A stretch of 64,000 nt of DNA. It comes from Glossina fuscipes. Lineage: Eukaryota; Arthropoda; Insecta; Diptera; Glossinidae. Of the stretch, positions 21,561 through 34,000 are shown piece by piece. Under the pieces are notes generated by a model, which was not told where the DNA came from, did no database searches, and saw only the letters and a list, made by a program, of their open reading frames with translations. A program made the translations under genes and the position numbers. The stretch is taken from assembly GCF_014805625.2 (NCBI RefSeq), contig NW_023998422.1, forward strand, positions 10,169,264 through 10,233,263, in the 5' to 3' direction. Within the stretch, counting starts at the first letter, position 1. Every line of letters begins with the position of its first letter.

Positions 21561-22635
21561 TTATGAATTCTTCATTTTTAAGGCAAGTTCGTCATCTTCC
21601 TCGCCCACGTCAAGCATGGCCTGCATGATTTTACGTTTCAACTTTTTGCGTGAGGTATCAGAGTATAAGTTTCGCAATTCAGTGGCAATAACATTGCCAA
21701 ATGCGTCCCATTGGTCGTGCGTATTAGGGCGGCTCTCTAAAATCGCTGCTGACTGTTGAGACGATAGAGTGACAAACGATCCTGTCGTAGGATAGGAATC
21801 GCTGACACTAGGGCTTAATTGCTTGTTTGGAGCAGAAAGTGTTTTGCAATTACCGTTAACAATTTCTATAACTGTGTTTGTAATTACGGGTTTCTTTATC
21901 TTCGAGCTGTTAGTGGTCGTAGTGGGTGTCTGATATTTTTGATCATGATTTTCGGTTCTCTCAGAGTTTTCGAATTTGTTAATATCATCGTCAGGACGTT
22001 GAAAGTTCTCATCAGCATCCACCAAAGGATTCTCTTCTTCATCTATTTTTGCGTCGTCGCTAAAAAACTGATTTAATTCCTCCGGTATTGTAGAGGGATT
22101 ACTATCATCGTTATCATTACCGGTGACGAATTCTTCTTGTGGAGTTCTATTGTACGTTTGTCTCAAACGCATCGTTTCTCTCTGCAAGATAATACGTTGA
22201 TATTATGATAATCTTTTTTGCAAATAATTTTGATGAAAATACCTTCACTTTAGGTAATAGTAAGCTTGTCTGCATACTACCAGGTCTTGGTTCAATGACA
22301 TCTTTTAAAAACATTAACGATTCAAAATGATTCCATTTACAACGCATAGATGAATTATTTACATCCGTATTAGCTCCGGCTTCTTCCATTCGTAAACTCA
22401 ATTTTTTCATTTCCGAATTGAATTGATTGCGCAAATTATGTATTTTCTTGCCAAAATCGTATTTAGTAATTCGGAGTTTAGTGCATATTTCTTCAATGGC
22501 CCTATTACGCACTTCTTTAACTTTATAGGTGTCCAGATTATGATTCCATAAGCATTCATGTTTCTTATACATCTCAATTAACTGCGCTATTTTTTCTTTC
22601 GTCCAAGTGCAACTTTTTAGAGTTTCATATTTCAT
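21561..22635 (-). CDS. MADF-BESS domain transcription regulator
   Basis: Two minus-strand exons, 22635-22243 and 22181-21561, join in phase 0 over a 61-bp intron (GTATTT donor, TTGCAG acceptor) and give 337 residues. Residues about 10-105 form a MADF domain: WTKEKIAQLIEMYKKHECLW, RAIEEICTKL and GKKIHNLRNQFNSEMKKL, ending WNHFESLMFL. The middle is acidic and low in complexity, rich in Asp, Asn, Ser and Thr. The C-terminus (about 290-325) has a BESS-type helical pair: WDAFGNVIATELRNLYSD, then KIMQAMLDVGEED. This architecture is shared by fly regulators such as Adf1 and Dip3, where MADF binds DNA and BESS mediates protein contacts. Which paralogue this is cannot be told. Transcription starts toward 22.7 kb and ends toward RpL38. 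Confidence 0.85.
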
Positions 22636-24199
22636 TTTGTGTATTTTTTTTTTTTTGTATATACCTTCGTAAAATTATTTCATATCAAAATCCGTGATAC
22701 TTATTTTCTGCTTTTTAGCGCCCGTAAAATATTTTCAGTGGCTTGCTACAGAAAACACCTGTTTTCCTTGCATCAAGATATATTTTATTTCATACTTTTT
22801 CTTTTCTACATATAGTATAGCGTGAGAGAAGTTTTTTTATGGCGTTGGTAACTCTTCTTTTTTTCTTTCGCGAAAAATATGTAATTGCTTCGTAGAAAAG
22901 GATACGTTTGGTATCTAGATTGTAGGAATCTTTGCTGTTTCTGGATCTGTCTTCATAATTTCTCCTGAAGCATAACATTTTATTTTCAAATATTCATATA
23001 TCAGAAGAGGGCTTTATGTGAAGTGTATTGTATTTGAATATTTTCATTTTCATGCTACAAAATGGTAACTCCGCATAAATTTTGTTGTTTTATGTCAAGC
23101 ATATGTTTTTTGCTTAGGAAAAAATAAAATCTAATGAAAACAACAATTCAACATAAATTTCTATCGATATGTGTGATATATGCTGAACGGAGAAGAATAT
23201 TTTTTAGAATGTTCTTTTTTTCCAAAAGTAAACTGGTTTTAGGATTGTTTTATTTAAATGTTTTTCTTTTTCAAACATGATGCTAAGCAAAAACTGATAT
23301 AAGTGGTACATGTACACGCTATCTCTGCTTTTATTTTCTTTTATAATCAACAATCAGATATAAATTGATAATACTCAGAAAAAAACTCTCATGGCATTTT
23401 TTATCTCCGCTATTAGTAACAATACGTTTTAGGGTCGCTATGTATGTAATATTTTTTTTGCTTCTTTGTATTCTGGTCGTTACTTATTTGCAAGAATATG
23501 TGTGCAAGAATTTTCAATTTGAGAATAATGTCAAAAGCCATTTTTTTTAAAAAATGGCTGGGATACAGTACAAACTAAAACGCTGGTATTATATATTGTT
23601 TTTTTTTGGTAATTATACATGTTCTTTATTACAAAATTTTCAGATTGTAAAAAAGAAATGTATATCACTTGTCGTTTATTAGTAAAATTTAAACTTTAAC
23701 AGGCGAGATTGGAAATAAAAGATCTGAGAGTGAATTTGTTTTCAAAGGCAACGTTTTCAATAGTTAGTTTTAATTGTAATACACAGATGGATAAGCAGAC
23801 AAACGTGATTATCAAATCGAGCTTCGAAAACTTTGTTCCTTAAAATTTGTGCATCGATTCGCGCAGCTCTTAAGCGGTCTGGAAACATGATTTTTTTTTT
23901 CTTTATATTAGTATGCAAGTGGTGTGGGCAACTTGTACGAGAATATAATTTTCAATATCGTACACTAATGTAATGGAAATGGACTTTTCTTCAATTCTGA
24001 AATGATCTGCCGCCTATCACAACAACTACTCGTGCTATTTTTATGCAACTTTACATCATTTTATCGCTCCGCTCTTTTAATCAAATTACAAATTCATACT
24101 CTACATACACTCTTTGCCACGATTACGGAACAATGAATGAAAGTCTAGTTGCTTATAAGAAGAAATTTTGCATAAAATGAAACGATTGGTTTTCTGCTT
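22636..24199. other. AT-rich intergenic sequence
   Basis: Upstream of the MADF-BESS gene. It is AT-rich with several T-runs; short frames such as 22790-22978 (minus) and 23365-23550 (plus, hydrophobic) have no recognisable domain or splice support. The promoter of the MADF-BESS gene is presumably near 22.65-22.8 kb. Confidence 0.45.
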
Positions 24200-24352
24200 T
24201 TAAAAGGAAACCATTGCTTCCTCCAAGTAACAACACATGGAAACTTGAGACGAATCGCCTATTTTTGGTTGAGTATCCGACGATCCATTTTCGTTTGAGC
24301 TATTATTTGTGGTTACTATTTTAGATTCTTTGAAAACTTGGTCAGTTTCCAT
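24200..24352 (-). CDS. Candidate 50-residue small ORF
   Basis: An ATG-to-TAA frame of 50 codons reads METDQVFKESKIVTTNNSS and continues hydrophilic (SDTQPKIGDSSQ) to a short Cys-rich end (MCCYLEEAMVSF). The composition resembles a disordered fly protein segment and is richer in GC than its flanks. No Kozak strength, splice site or homologue can be claimed. It could be a real micropeptide, a lone exon or chance. Confidence 0.25.
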   Translation of the reverse strand: METDQVFKESKIVTTNNSSNENGSSDTQPKIGDSSQVSMCCYLEEAMVSF

Positions 24353-24430
24353 TATAAAGTGGCTCTTGAAAAAGTTACTTCAGCTGTCGCGTCTACCAAT
24401 GACTTCTAATTAAATGCAGTGTATAAATTT

Positions 24431-24525
24431 GTTATTATTATTATTATTATAATTTTAGACTAATGAAATAAATTCTTAGACAAAAAAAAAGACATTGAGC
24501 ACTAGCAGCAAGGGCTATCGGCTCT
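24431..24525 (+). repeat. TTA-repeat element (family C), copy 1
   Basis: A (TTA)n run followed by an A-rich link, 'gagcactagcagcaag' and 'ggctatcggctc'. The same order occurs at 34323-34430 and 44667-44765, so this is a dispersed repeat, possibly a tail piece of a retroposed element. Confidence 0.45.
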
Positions 24526-24548
24526 ATGTATAAATTTAAAATTTTTTA

Positions 24549-24720
24549 ATTACTCTCTTCGAGCCGAAATTTGTTTACAATTACAAAAGCAACGAGTGCT
24601 AATTCTGGCTCGATCAATTGTAAACAAATTTCAGCTCGTATGAGAGTAACTGGCTCGTTCATTTAATTACTGTGAAATTTCGGCTCGTATGAGAGTAACT
24701 GGTTCGCTCATTTAATTACC
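24549..24720. repeat. Hairpin repeat with duplicated right arm (MITE-like)
   Basis: Left arm 24549-24582 and right arm 24616-24651 are inverted complements of about 34 bp (two small differences), sharing GAGCYGAAATTTGTTTACAA. The distal half of the right arm is then repeated directly at 24678-24720 ('cggctcgtatgagagtaac'). The unit resembles a miniature inverted-repeat element in which one end has been tandemly copied. Confidence 0.65.
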
Positions 24721-25617
24721 GAAATTTGTGCTTTTCTGCGTCGAATGCTCTCTCTCTCTCTCTTTGATTCTGCAAGTGTTTTTTCTTTCAAATCTTAAAA
24801 TTTGCAAAAGGAACAAATGCCGACCGAATTGCAAGGAGTTGCTTGCTTCAAAGTTACTACTCAAAACGATCAGAAAGATTTGTGGTATACCTTGCATCTG
24901 ATTTATTATCTATTGTCTATTGTGCCGGTAGTAAATTTATTATTAAAATATAACCTTATAGCACATACACGGGCTATTTATTCACAAATCACAGTAAATA
25001 ATTATATGAACCAATTATGTGCGTATATTATATACACCAAACTCTTTTTTTACTAGGTCTTTTTTTCATACGCTTTTGAAATAGCACGGTTCACCAATGA
25101 GAGCAAACATACATTTTTTTGTTCTAGCGCGAATTAAAAAAAAAAAAAGGTTTAGGCCCAAAAGTGTGTTAGTGACTTGCTGTACCGCTGCTTGGCCGTT
25201 ACTAGCGAGAGCAATTCTTCACTTGACAGTTGCGTTAGATGATAGCATTTTTGATCCACTTCCTAATAAACGTGCACCACTGTTATCAAATAGTGATGGA
25301 TGGTTGGAAAATTGATTTTTATTCCTAATTTCAATTTGAATTTTCATATGTGGTATGTACTTATGGACTGAAGTTTGACCGTACATTCATTTCAATTTGT
25401 TGTTTTTAATAATAGTGAATGATGTTTAATTTATAAATTCATAATTTAAGGATTACATTATACCTTTTTGCACGGTTTCTTTAAAAAAATACATCGAATT
25501 TTTCCATTTTATACGAATTTTTAAAAATTGTGTAACATATCACCATATTTGCCTTACGTCGCATGTATTTTCTTGCACAATTTTTTTTTTTGAGCGCTTT
25601 TCTAAGGAACCCATATA
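24721..25617. other. Spacer, nothing recognised
   Basis: Contains a short (CT)n run near 24750 and three frames under 90 codons without domain features (24712-24897 minus; 24802-25056 and 25097-25315 plus). I see no gene. Confidence 0.45.
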
Positions 25618-26324
25618 CAGTGCAAAAAATGAATTGGGTATATGTTTCATAATGATGACTTCCCTTATTGCGATTTGATGGTGGATTCTAAAAAATTTTG
25701 AACACAAACTTTTCTTCTCTTTTCTCGAATATTCTTTGATAACAAAAGTTGTTATCATATGCATTTTCGCCTCTTGCGACATTTTGCCATGAAAGGGAAA
25801 CTTTACTTGTCTCAAACATTGCATTGTGCTCCGAAAAGAGAGTACCACGTAAGTGCTTTTTGTTGTCCTGTTCTATGGCTTACATGCTGCTGCTATGCTA
25901 TTATCACATTACTCCATTCCATGCGCTTCCCTCGTGCGTTCTCAAAAGCTGCGCAAATGAACTGCATCGGATTATTGCATTCATTTTCAATCGTTCCCTT
26001 GTAAGGGGCGCGTTTTCGATCAGTTTTTTCCAGCATGACTTCAATGTATGTGGCTTCGGTTCTTCCAATGATTCTTTTACGTTTACGATGCATTTTGCTA
26101 TATCGAATTTCTTGCTGCATTCTATAACATTCATATCAGGATTACATTGCATACTATCCAATATGATTTTGAAGGCTCGTTTAATATAATAAAGCTTAAA
26201 GGCCTGGATTAATCTGCGAATAAAGAAATTTATAGCCGCGAATATAGGAATTGGATCGCATTTTTTTTAATCCGTGCATAGTGAAAACGCGAATGAAGGA
26301 AACGCGAATGAAGAGCTTTTACTG
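25618..26324 (-). mobile_element. pogo/Tigger-like DNA transposon relic
   Basis: A 707-bp unit is flanked on both sides by TA, the target of the pogo/Tigger group, and its ends begin CAGT in inverted orientation (25618 and, on the minus strand, 26324). On the minus strand, 26161-25904 encodes a fragment like the C-terminal part of a pogo-type transposase: KKFDIAKCIVNVKESLEEP, then HTLKSCWKKLIENAP. Subterminal direct repeats of 'cgcgaatgaag' lie at 26288-26314. Catalytic blocks are absent, so it is an internally deleted, inactive copy. End similarity beyond CAGT is weak. Confidence 0.5.
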
Positions 26325-26479
26325 TATTGAAAATTTGACATTTTTGCCCTATGCAAAAAATTGCTCCATTCGATCCTACTTATCACGGCGGAACTAAGAT
26401 CGAAATGCATTGATTTAGACGCGGAACTGCTGTTAACTGGGAGTCTTAACTTAATTGCAGTGAATTCAAATTTCCTCCC

Positions 26480-29210
26480 TCTCGGCGTCATCTAGCGTAC
26501 AAGACCTACTTACATGACAAGAATGATTACAATTGGAAGACCTATTGTGAGCAAAGAAATAATGTCAAGCATGTAATTAGGAAATGAACAAATGCTCACT
26601 TGCTAAGTTTCAGAGATTCAAACAATATACAGATGGGGCGCAAATTACGCCAGTTTGGGTTCAAGGATGCTGAAGATTTAAGTGTAGATGCTGCTGAGGT
26701 GGATGCTATCAATCACCATTTTCTCAGCAATCCCTTAAACACCGCTAAAAATTGGTCAGCCTTAAATAACTACTACGGGCAATCCTCCTTTCGTGGGCTA
26801 AACAAATTTGAACTTTTTGCGGCATTGGATAAAATTAATTATAATACGCCAGGAGTGGATTGCTTATCTCTTAGGTTCTTGAAAATAATTTGACCTTGGA
26901 TTGATGCTCGTGCATTTTTCATAGTATATTATTAATTTTATTTTTATTGAGTTTAAGATTCTCTAGCGTGGAAATGTGCGCGTATTATTCCTATCAGGAA
27001 AGGTGGCTAGTCGTTTGATTCATCGAATCTCAAGTCGATTTCAATCTTGTCTATTCTCTCCAAGGTCTTTGAACATATAATTAAAGAGCTAATTATGAGC
27101 CATTAACCACTAACGCTTACTCTCCACTAACTCCTTACTCTCCGTGTCTCAGCATGATTTTAGAAAAGATTTTAGCACCATCTCTTTGTTATTGATTTTT
27201 ACGGATTGAATGGGAGCTATTGCAAGTGACAAGCATATCCTGGTGTTATTATCGTTGGATCTAACTAAAGCTTTTGAAAGAGTGTCGCATGTACTATTGA
27301 TTTATAAACTCGTTGCGGTATTTTGACTTTTTGCAGTCAAACGTTGTTCTGTTCCTTTACAACTTCTGTCTGTGAGTGCTGGCAAATCTGAGTCGTTAAA
27401 TGAATCGTCGCAGTGGTGTTCCTCAGGGCTTGGTCATTGGCCCTTTGCTCTTAACCCTATATATGAATGATTTCTTTAACAGGTTTCACCCAGCTTCGTG
27501 TAAGGCGTATGCGTTTACTGATAATTTATAGATTTTATTTGCGGAAAATGGTGATAATTTGGAAGGGTATCAAACTAACATTGACTACCGTTTGGACTGC
27601 ATCTTTCGTTGGGTGCCTGCGAATGAACTTTAGGTGAAATGGGCTAAACGATAGGCTATGCGATAATGTCTCAGCTCCTGAATGTAGATCTAACGTCTTG
27701 CTCGAATGGTAGATGGTGACGACGATGGTGAAATTGTAACCAGCTTGAAATGCCTCGAGATGATTATCGAAAATAAGCTATGCTTTGATGCAGACATAAA
27801 TGCTCCATGCTTTCCTACTTAGAAAATTTTATTTCATGAATGCCCATTCAAATTAAAATTAGATCGACCAGAGCTTTAATTAGGGCACTTATATTTTATG
27901 CTCTAGAAGTTTATAGTTCTACGAATATCGCAAACCTGAGTAAATTAAGACTGTATTCTCGTTGAGGCGGCATAACCATATCTCCGGTTATGTTCTTTGT
28001 TTTCTAGGTTTGTTCCTTTGTTAATTTTATTAGAGTCAATCTTCTCCTGAACCTTTACAATGTTATGCTACGGCAGGAGCTGAAGGGGCTTTTTAATCTT
28101 CTTTCTTGTAGTTGGTCAACTCGTAATAAGTATTTGTTGATTCCTCGAATGACGTGCTCTTTGGCCAAATCCTTTCAGATGAGAGTTATAAGGGCTTATA
28201 ATTGTCTGTCTACGGAGTCGCTCTTATCTCACTTGCAAACGTAAACCTTTGATCTTCGCCGCTAACTAATTAACTAATTGCTTAATATCGAGGCGAAAGT
28301 ATCGGCGTGATATGTGTCTTGCTACGTTAGTTGCCTTCATGTTCCCTTTTTATTTTTAGTTTTTATTATACCCACCAATGAAGGATGGGGGTGTAATCCT
28401 TTCTGAAGCATAATAATTCAGAGTTAATTTCGTCTTAGCGCTACTGCGTCGTTTAAATTCCCAAAGCTTGATATGTCGAAGATGCACTTTTTCTCTCCCC
28501 ATTTCAGAGGTTAAGAGAAACAGTTGAATGTAAGATGCACCACATAAAATAGTTGACTGAACACTAACTGACTCCTCAGTTATATAGTGAAAACAAAAAC
28601 TCGTTTGATTCGGTGACCTACAGTGGGTAAATGCGAACAATAGATTCTACCTAACTGCATCGGAAGTTACTTAAGACTCTACTTTATATATTATCTGTCT
28701 AAAAATGGGTTAATTCTAAATTGAATACGAAAGACAAGGTGATTATTTTTATCTTAATAATACCAGCGATATGGCTATCAAATAAATGCACTTGTAAAGC
28801 AGAATGCAAGAAGTTAAGTGTCTTCATTCTAAATTAATGATAGATGTTAGTGATAGATGTCACGATAAGGTGGATAAATGTTTTCTTAAGAATATTTTCG
28901 ATCTAGGTATCGAATGCAAGGAGTTGGAGACTAGAATGCACGAAATGGTATTAGTTACAAATTAATTATGGTGGACGTTTAATATATAAAGGCTTGGAGC
29001 AAGCGTCTATGTGATGAGTATGTGAGATTCGGATTCCCGAATATAACTTTCTTACTTGCTTTTTTCTCGTTAACTTCAATTTTCTTTTTTTCTCCTTTGG
29101 ATTGTTTAAGAAGATTTTGTATTATTGTAATTTATTATTGTACCTATGATAGACATTGTAATGGCCTTAATGGTTTCGAAGTTCCATAAATGAATGAATC
29201 AATGAAGCAA
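26480..29210 (+). mobile_element. I/Jockey-like non-LTR retrotransposon relic
   Basis: The region before RT (26600-26893) reads GRKLRQFGFKD, then INHHFLSNP and YNTPGVDCLSLRFLK, the usual linker of fly LINE-like polymerases. RT blocks follow in broken frames: QHDFRKDF near 27150, LSLDLTKAFERVSH from about 27250, SGVPQG at about 27411 and FTDN at about 27511 in place of the usual YADD. A conserved C-terminal block lies near 28070-28190. The 3' end is near 29200 ('aaatgaatgaatcaatgaa'). A family A repeat (28363-29058) is inserted in its 3' part. It is dead. Confidence 0.65.
28363..29058 (+). repeat. Dispersed repeat family A, nested in LINE relic
   Basis: Starts 'ttattatacccaccaatgaa' with 'ggatgggggtgtaat' and ends 'cgaatataactttcttactt', the ends shared by other family A copies (33555-34325, 38440-39100, 49865-50715 inverted). 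Polymerase C-terminus lies before it and LINE 3' UTR-like sequence after it, so it inserted into the LINE. Confidence 0.55.
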
Positions 29211-30250
29211 ATAAAATATAAGGTGGAAAGAAGGTGGACGATGTACATACAACTTTGAGGTGTAGTCAAATTGTATAAAAATATGATTTGAAGACGCTCG
29301 CTTTAAGCTAGGCGACTTGCCTATAGCATACCATACTACGAACTGTAGTGATTGGATTTTTGAGGTATTTAAAAAATTTTTTTTTCTAAATGAATGCTGC
29401 CGATAAAGTTGGTGAAGGCACACACATCCATTAGGTTACAACCAAAAATTTATCTATCTGCTTTTCTTTCCGACCGTCATCGTGTTCGACGAATAAGGCA
29501 CCATCCCTTGAGTGAGTTACTAATGCTGAATTTAAACTTGGAAAGAATTATTAAAAAAAAAAAACAATTCCCAGAGATATTTAATGTAATCTATTTATTT
29601 ATTACTTATAGTGATGGGTCTTTTGGCCACTGCAAGTGGGCTGTGATAGAGTACTTCAAACCTAGTAGTAGACAAACTTTTTTATTAAATAATTCGTTCC
29701 AGTACATAAATCGGTTTTTCGCAAATCAATTCGAGAAAGAAACCCGCCGTTTAACTACAGAGTATCCCTGAGAGAACCATTCGTCTCCTAAATCTTGTTG
29801 TATGCGTTGTTTGGATATGCGGTGTTGCGCATTCGTCGGTAGTGTATTGGTATCTTCACCATGTCTCAAGTAATGTATCACAGTGAGCTACATATATGCG
29901 TTAAGAAAGAAAAAAATGATCGGAATTTCGACAGTAAATTTCTTGAAATTTTTGTTTTTCTTGTGCAGAAAAAGAGAAATTTTTTATTACTAAGATATTG
30001 TTATCTAAAAAAATATATTTGTATATAATTCATTTTTATTTAAGTAAATTCGTTACCTAAGGCTAAATTTAGAAAATAAAACATGTTCTTTACGTTACGT
30101 TTTTTTCTTTTTTCTTTTTTTTTGTTTTTTTTTTTTGTTTTAACTAATAATAATAAAAAATATTAATTTTTCCTTTCGTATATTTCTTTTTTAGTAAATT
30201 ACAAGTGTGTTAGTAAGGACTATATTCTAAGTCTATATATATATATATCT

Positions 30251-30283
<33 letters not shown>

Positions 30284-30284
30284 T

Positions 30285-30317
<33 letters not shown>

Positions 30318-31005
30318 TACACATACATATATATATATATATATATAAACTGCATTTATATATACACATATATATATATATATATATATAAAACTGAGGT
30401 AGTATTTAATTGATTTGATCTTATTTAATGTATTCCCCTTAAGAAACAACAGTGCGTTTCATAACTTTTGTTTAAAATATAAGATTTTTTAAAAATAACA
30501 TTAAAGGATATTTTATTTATCAGATATATATATATATGCATTTATATATATTTTATATATATATGAACAAAAGACGCAAGAATACTGTTATTGGCACTCG
30601 ATATGTTTATGGTATGCTGTTGCGAAATTTTGGTTTTACTACAAAACCTCTTTTAAGGAATGTGTGCACAAGATTCGCGGGAAAAATTAAAAATTTATTA
30701 AAAAAAAAAAAAAAAAAAATTCCTTTAAATGAGCACAGCTCCGCTAAAACTTGTAAATATGAAAATAAACTTGACTTTATAACGAATAAACGAAAGATGA
30801 GAACAAATTAAATTAAGGTACTTTCGCCTGATAGGTCGAATTCTGTTTATATATATATAACGCAAAATTGTTTAAAAAGTTTATTTTACTCCAAATTTGT
30901 TTTAACTAAGTGATTTTCTATTTCTTTCTTTTTTTTTTTTTTTGGAAAAATAACTGAACATTTTTTCACTCATCACCATAAAAATTGTGTGTATTTTAAT
31001 ACACT
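29211..31005. other. AT-rich spacer with TA microsatellites; apontic 3' UTR at right
   Basis: Long (TA)n blocks interrupted by 'tacacatacata' occupy 30230-30390 and recur at 30525-30565. A-runs and T-runs are frequent. The part next to 31005 is probably the 3' UTR of apontic. Frames such as 30249-30449 consist only of the microsatellite. Confidence 0.55.
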
Positions 31006-34000
31006 TTAACTGTTCATGCGTTTACTGGCGTATTCTTGTAGTTTTTGTAGAGCGAGAGTTTTATTGATCTCAACTAGATCACGACTGTACTTGGCCGTCT
31101 GCAGTTGAACCTCGAGTATGCGCATGCGCATGATGTGTTCCTTGCTTTGCATTTCCATAAAAGCTCTAAGCTCCGGTGAGGTGTCGTCAGTGTTTGAGAT
31201 TTTTGTATGATTGCTTAACGAACTCGCGAAATTCGTAAGACCGTGATTAACTTCGAGATTTTCGCTGTCTGCTGTTACGGTGGCCGCAGGTGTTGCGTTG
31301 CTGCAGCTAGAGGTACGTGGTCGTTTCATCGGCAATAATTGTTCGTCGCCTGAAGTTTGCGATTGTTGTTGCAGGTGAGTTTGTAATTGCTGTTGCTGTT
31401 GTTGTTGATGTTGTTGATGCTGATGTTGAGCGGCGGCTGCAAAATTGTTTTGTAAGGCTGCCGCAGCTGCTGCTGCTGAAGGAAATTGACCATTGCGTAG
31501 AGCATTTAAGGCTTCTAAAGTAGCGGATATACTATTCATGCTGAAACTTGGCTGAAAACCGCTTAAATCGTTAACACCCGCTCCCATAAAGCTACTGCTT
31601 GATGGCTGTTGATCACCGCACGCTGATAGATTCGCAGGACTTTGCACGCTCGCACGCTCTAAATCATTTTGCAGGCGATTTGTGGGCGTGCAGTTACTTA
31701 ATCTATCGCCTCCGCCAGCACCATTAGTTAACGAGTCATGGCAGGTATCATTTAGGGTTTCATTTGTTTCATCTTTAATATCAACATCACCCAATTCCTG
31801 AGGTGGTGTACGGCTGCTACTTAATAATTTGAAGTAAAAAATGTTATGAAAATGTTAAGAATTTATAAGTTTTATATACCGCATTAATTGACTTACTCGT
31901 CGATGTCGTGCTCCTCTTCATTGTTATGCTCATCTTCACGGTACTCGAAATCCTCTTCCAAAGCCAACGGTATCTTTGAATAATCGATGCCGTCTAGAGC
32001 TTCTGATTTACAAGCTTTCTTAGCTTCTTGCATGAATTCCCAAACTTCAAATGTGAAAGGTGAGGGTTTTTTACGATCAGCAACCTCCGGACCGTAGCGT
32101 GCTAATCGGTTATTATAGTCTAAAATTTCGTTACGTGTACAAGCTAAATACAATTGAAAAAATTTTTTTAAGGTTAGGTTTAAGAATTAAGAAAATTATG
32201 GTTATATTTAAAGAGTTTACCTTTCATTCGACGCCATTGTTCTTTTAAACGATTACAGGTACGATCCGTACCGAATTGATTGGAAAATTTTTGATGTATA
32301 ATTTTCCAAGCTTTATTTTTAACTGCCGTTAAGCCCGCATCAAGCCGCTTGTTCTCTATAATTCTCATATCTTTTCGACATAAATCCAATAAAAATTTTT
32401 TCTCTTGATGATTCCAATTTTGTGTGCGTTCACGTTTTTTGTACATATTCATGGCGGGACTGTTCAAATATTGTTGCATTTCTAAAGAAAAACAAAAAAG
32501 GAAGAGGAAGAAGAAAAGTCCAAATATAAGTGATTGCCTTTTACTTTACTTTGGAGACGTATGATTTTTAAAAAAAGAAAAGGCAATACATGGAATCCAT
32601 TTTATGCCCACGAATGGAAGGATTGTTTTTTTTTTTTTTTTTTGGAAAAATACGAAGGGAATGAAGTGACCTTTCCTTGGATATCACATGATTATAAAGC
32701 GACCTAGCTTCGCGCATCTGTCCCTCCCCATCTGCCGGTAAATATTTTTTTAATCGTAGCAATGATTCCGATTCACATATACATTCCAATTTTCGCTTTT
32801 TAGTGGTGGCGGTAGAGCAAGCTATATATTAGTAAAGAATGCTAAAGACCTGGAGAAGTTTCGAAAAACATATAGCGACCTAAAAGTCTCTTTAGAAAGA
32901 GCTATGAAGAGCATGAAGAAAGGACTCGGAATCCACACACACATACACACGATTTAGTCAGGACTAATTTGCCTAATTAAACTTGTGGCAGTCAGTTGGT
33001 ATTAAAACGTAACAAATTCAAATCATTTGCCTGTTGTCTGATAACGGAAAATCGACATTATTTGTCAATAGAAATTATGGGCGCAGAAAGTCGGGGACAC
33101 AAAGCTGGCAACAGTTCGAGAAAGTTATGCAATGCATTTAGATTTTTGCTTATATTTGTGAAAAGATATCGTGCGCAATATTATGTAAGGTATTGTCTCC
33201 ATTGGCAGCAAGGTACACTTCAATCTTTACCGCTCACACGTAGGGTGTCAATACGTATTGATTGGAAAGAAACATCGGATGTTGAAAATGTTGACGTTTA
33301 CAGTCCCCTTTTCCAAATTTTGAAAGTGCCTAGCTGGGCGGTCGAAATCCAGCCCGATTACCACAAGTGCCGGGGTATGTCGAATTATTACTATTGGTGT
33401 GTACAGACCTTCACCACGGTTATTAAATGAGATTTATTCTTCGAAAACCCCAATAGACTTAAAGCAGCGGTGTAATCGAGAATGGTTTAATAATATATGG
33501 AATAATTTCGCCATTGACTTCAAAGGCTGAAGAATTTTGTTTTGGTAAAGATTTTTTATTGTACCCATTAACGGGGTACAGGGGCTCATTTTGTCAAAAC
33601 GCAACGCCCAGAAGTATACCTCAGATCCCCCGCAAGGTACATATATTTTCTTGATCAGCATCAAATTTTGAATCGATCTAAGTATGTCCTTCTGTCCGTT
33701 TTTATAATGTCTGAAATGAAGCTATCGACTTCAAATTTGGCAGAAACATTGGAAATTCTTACACGTAGATTGGTATTGAAAATGGAATGAATTGGCCTAC
33801 ACTACCACGCAAACTGAAGACACCTCTGTTCGTCAAAAAGAATAAAAAGTTGGTTTTTTGCTCAATACTCATAAACTACGGCGTATAAGTCAAAAATTTG
33901 AACGTATATTGTATGGACGACGCTGTAGTATCTTAATCTGATAGTCTGTCATAATTTTTTTTTTTTTTTTCAAAACCTTTACAATGCGCAGAAGCAGGTT

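Noticed and set aside
30249..30449. 66-codon minus-strand frame
   Set aside because: Translation of a (TA)n microsatellite.
32996..33430. 144-codon plus-strand frame
   Set aside because: Inside the apontic intron on the opposite strand, begins at a TTG, and no domain is recognised. It may be chance.
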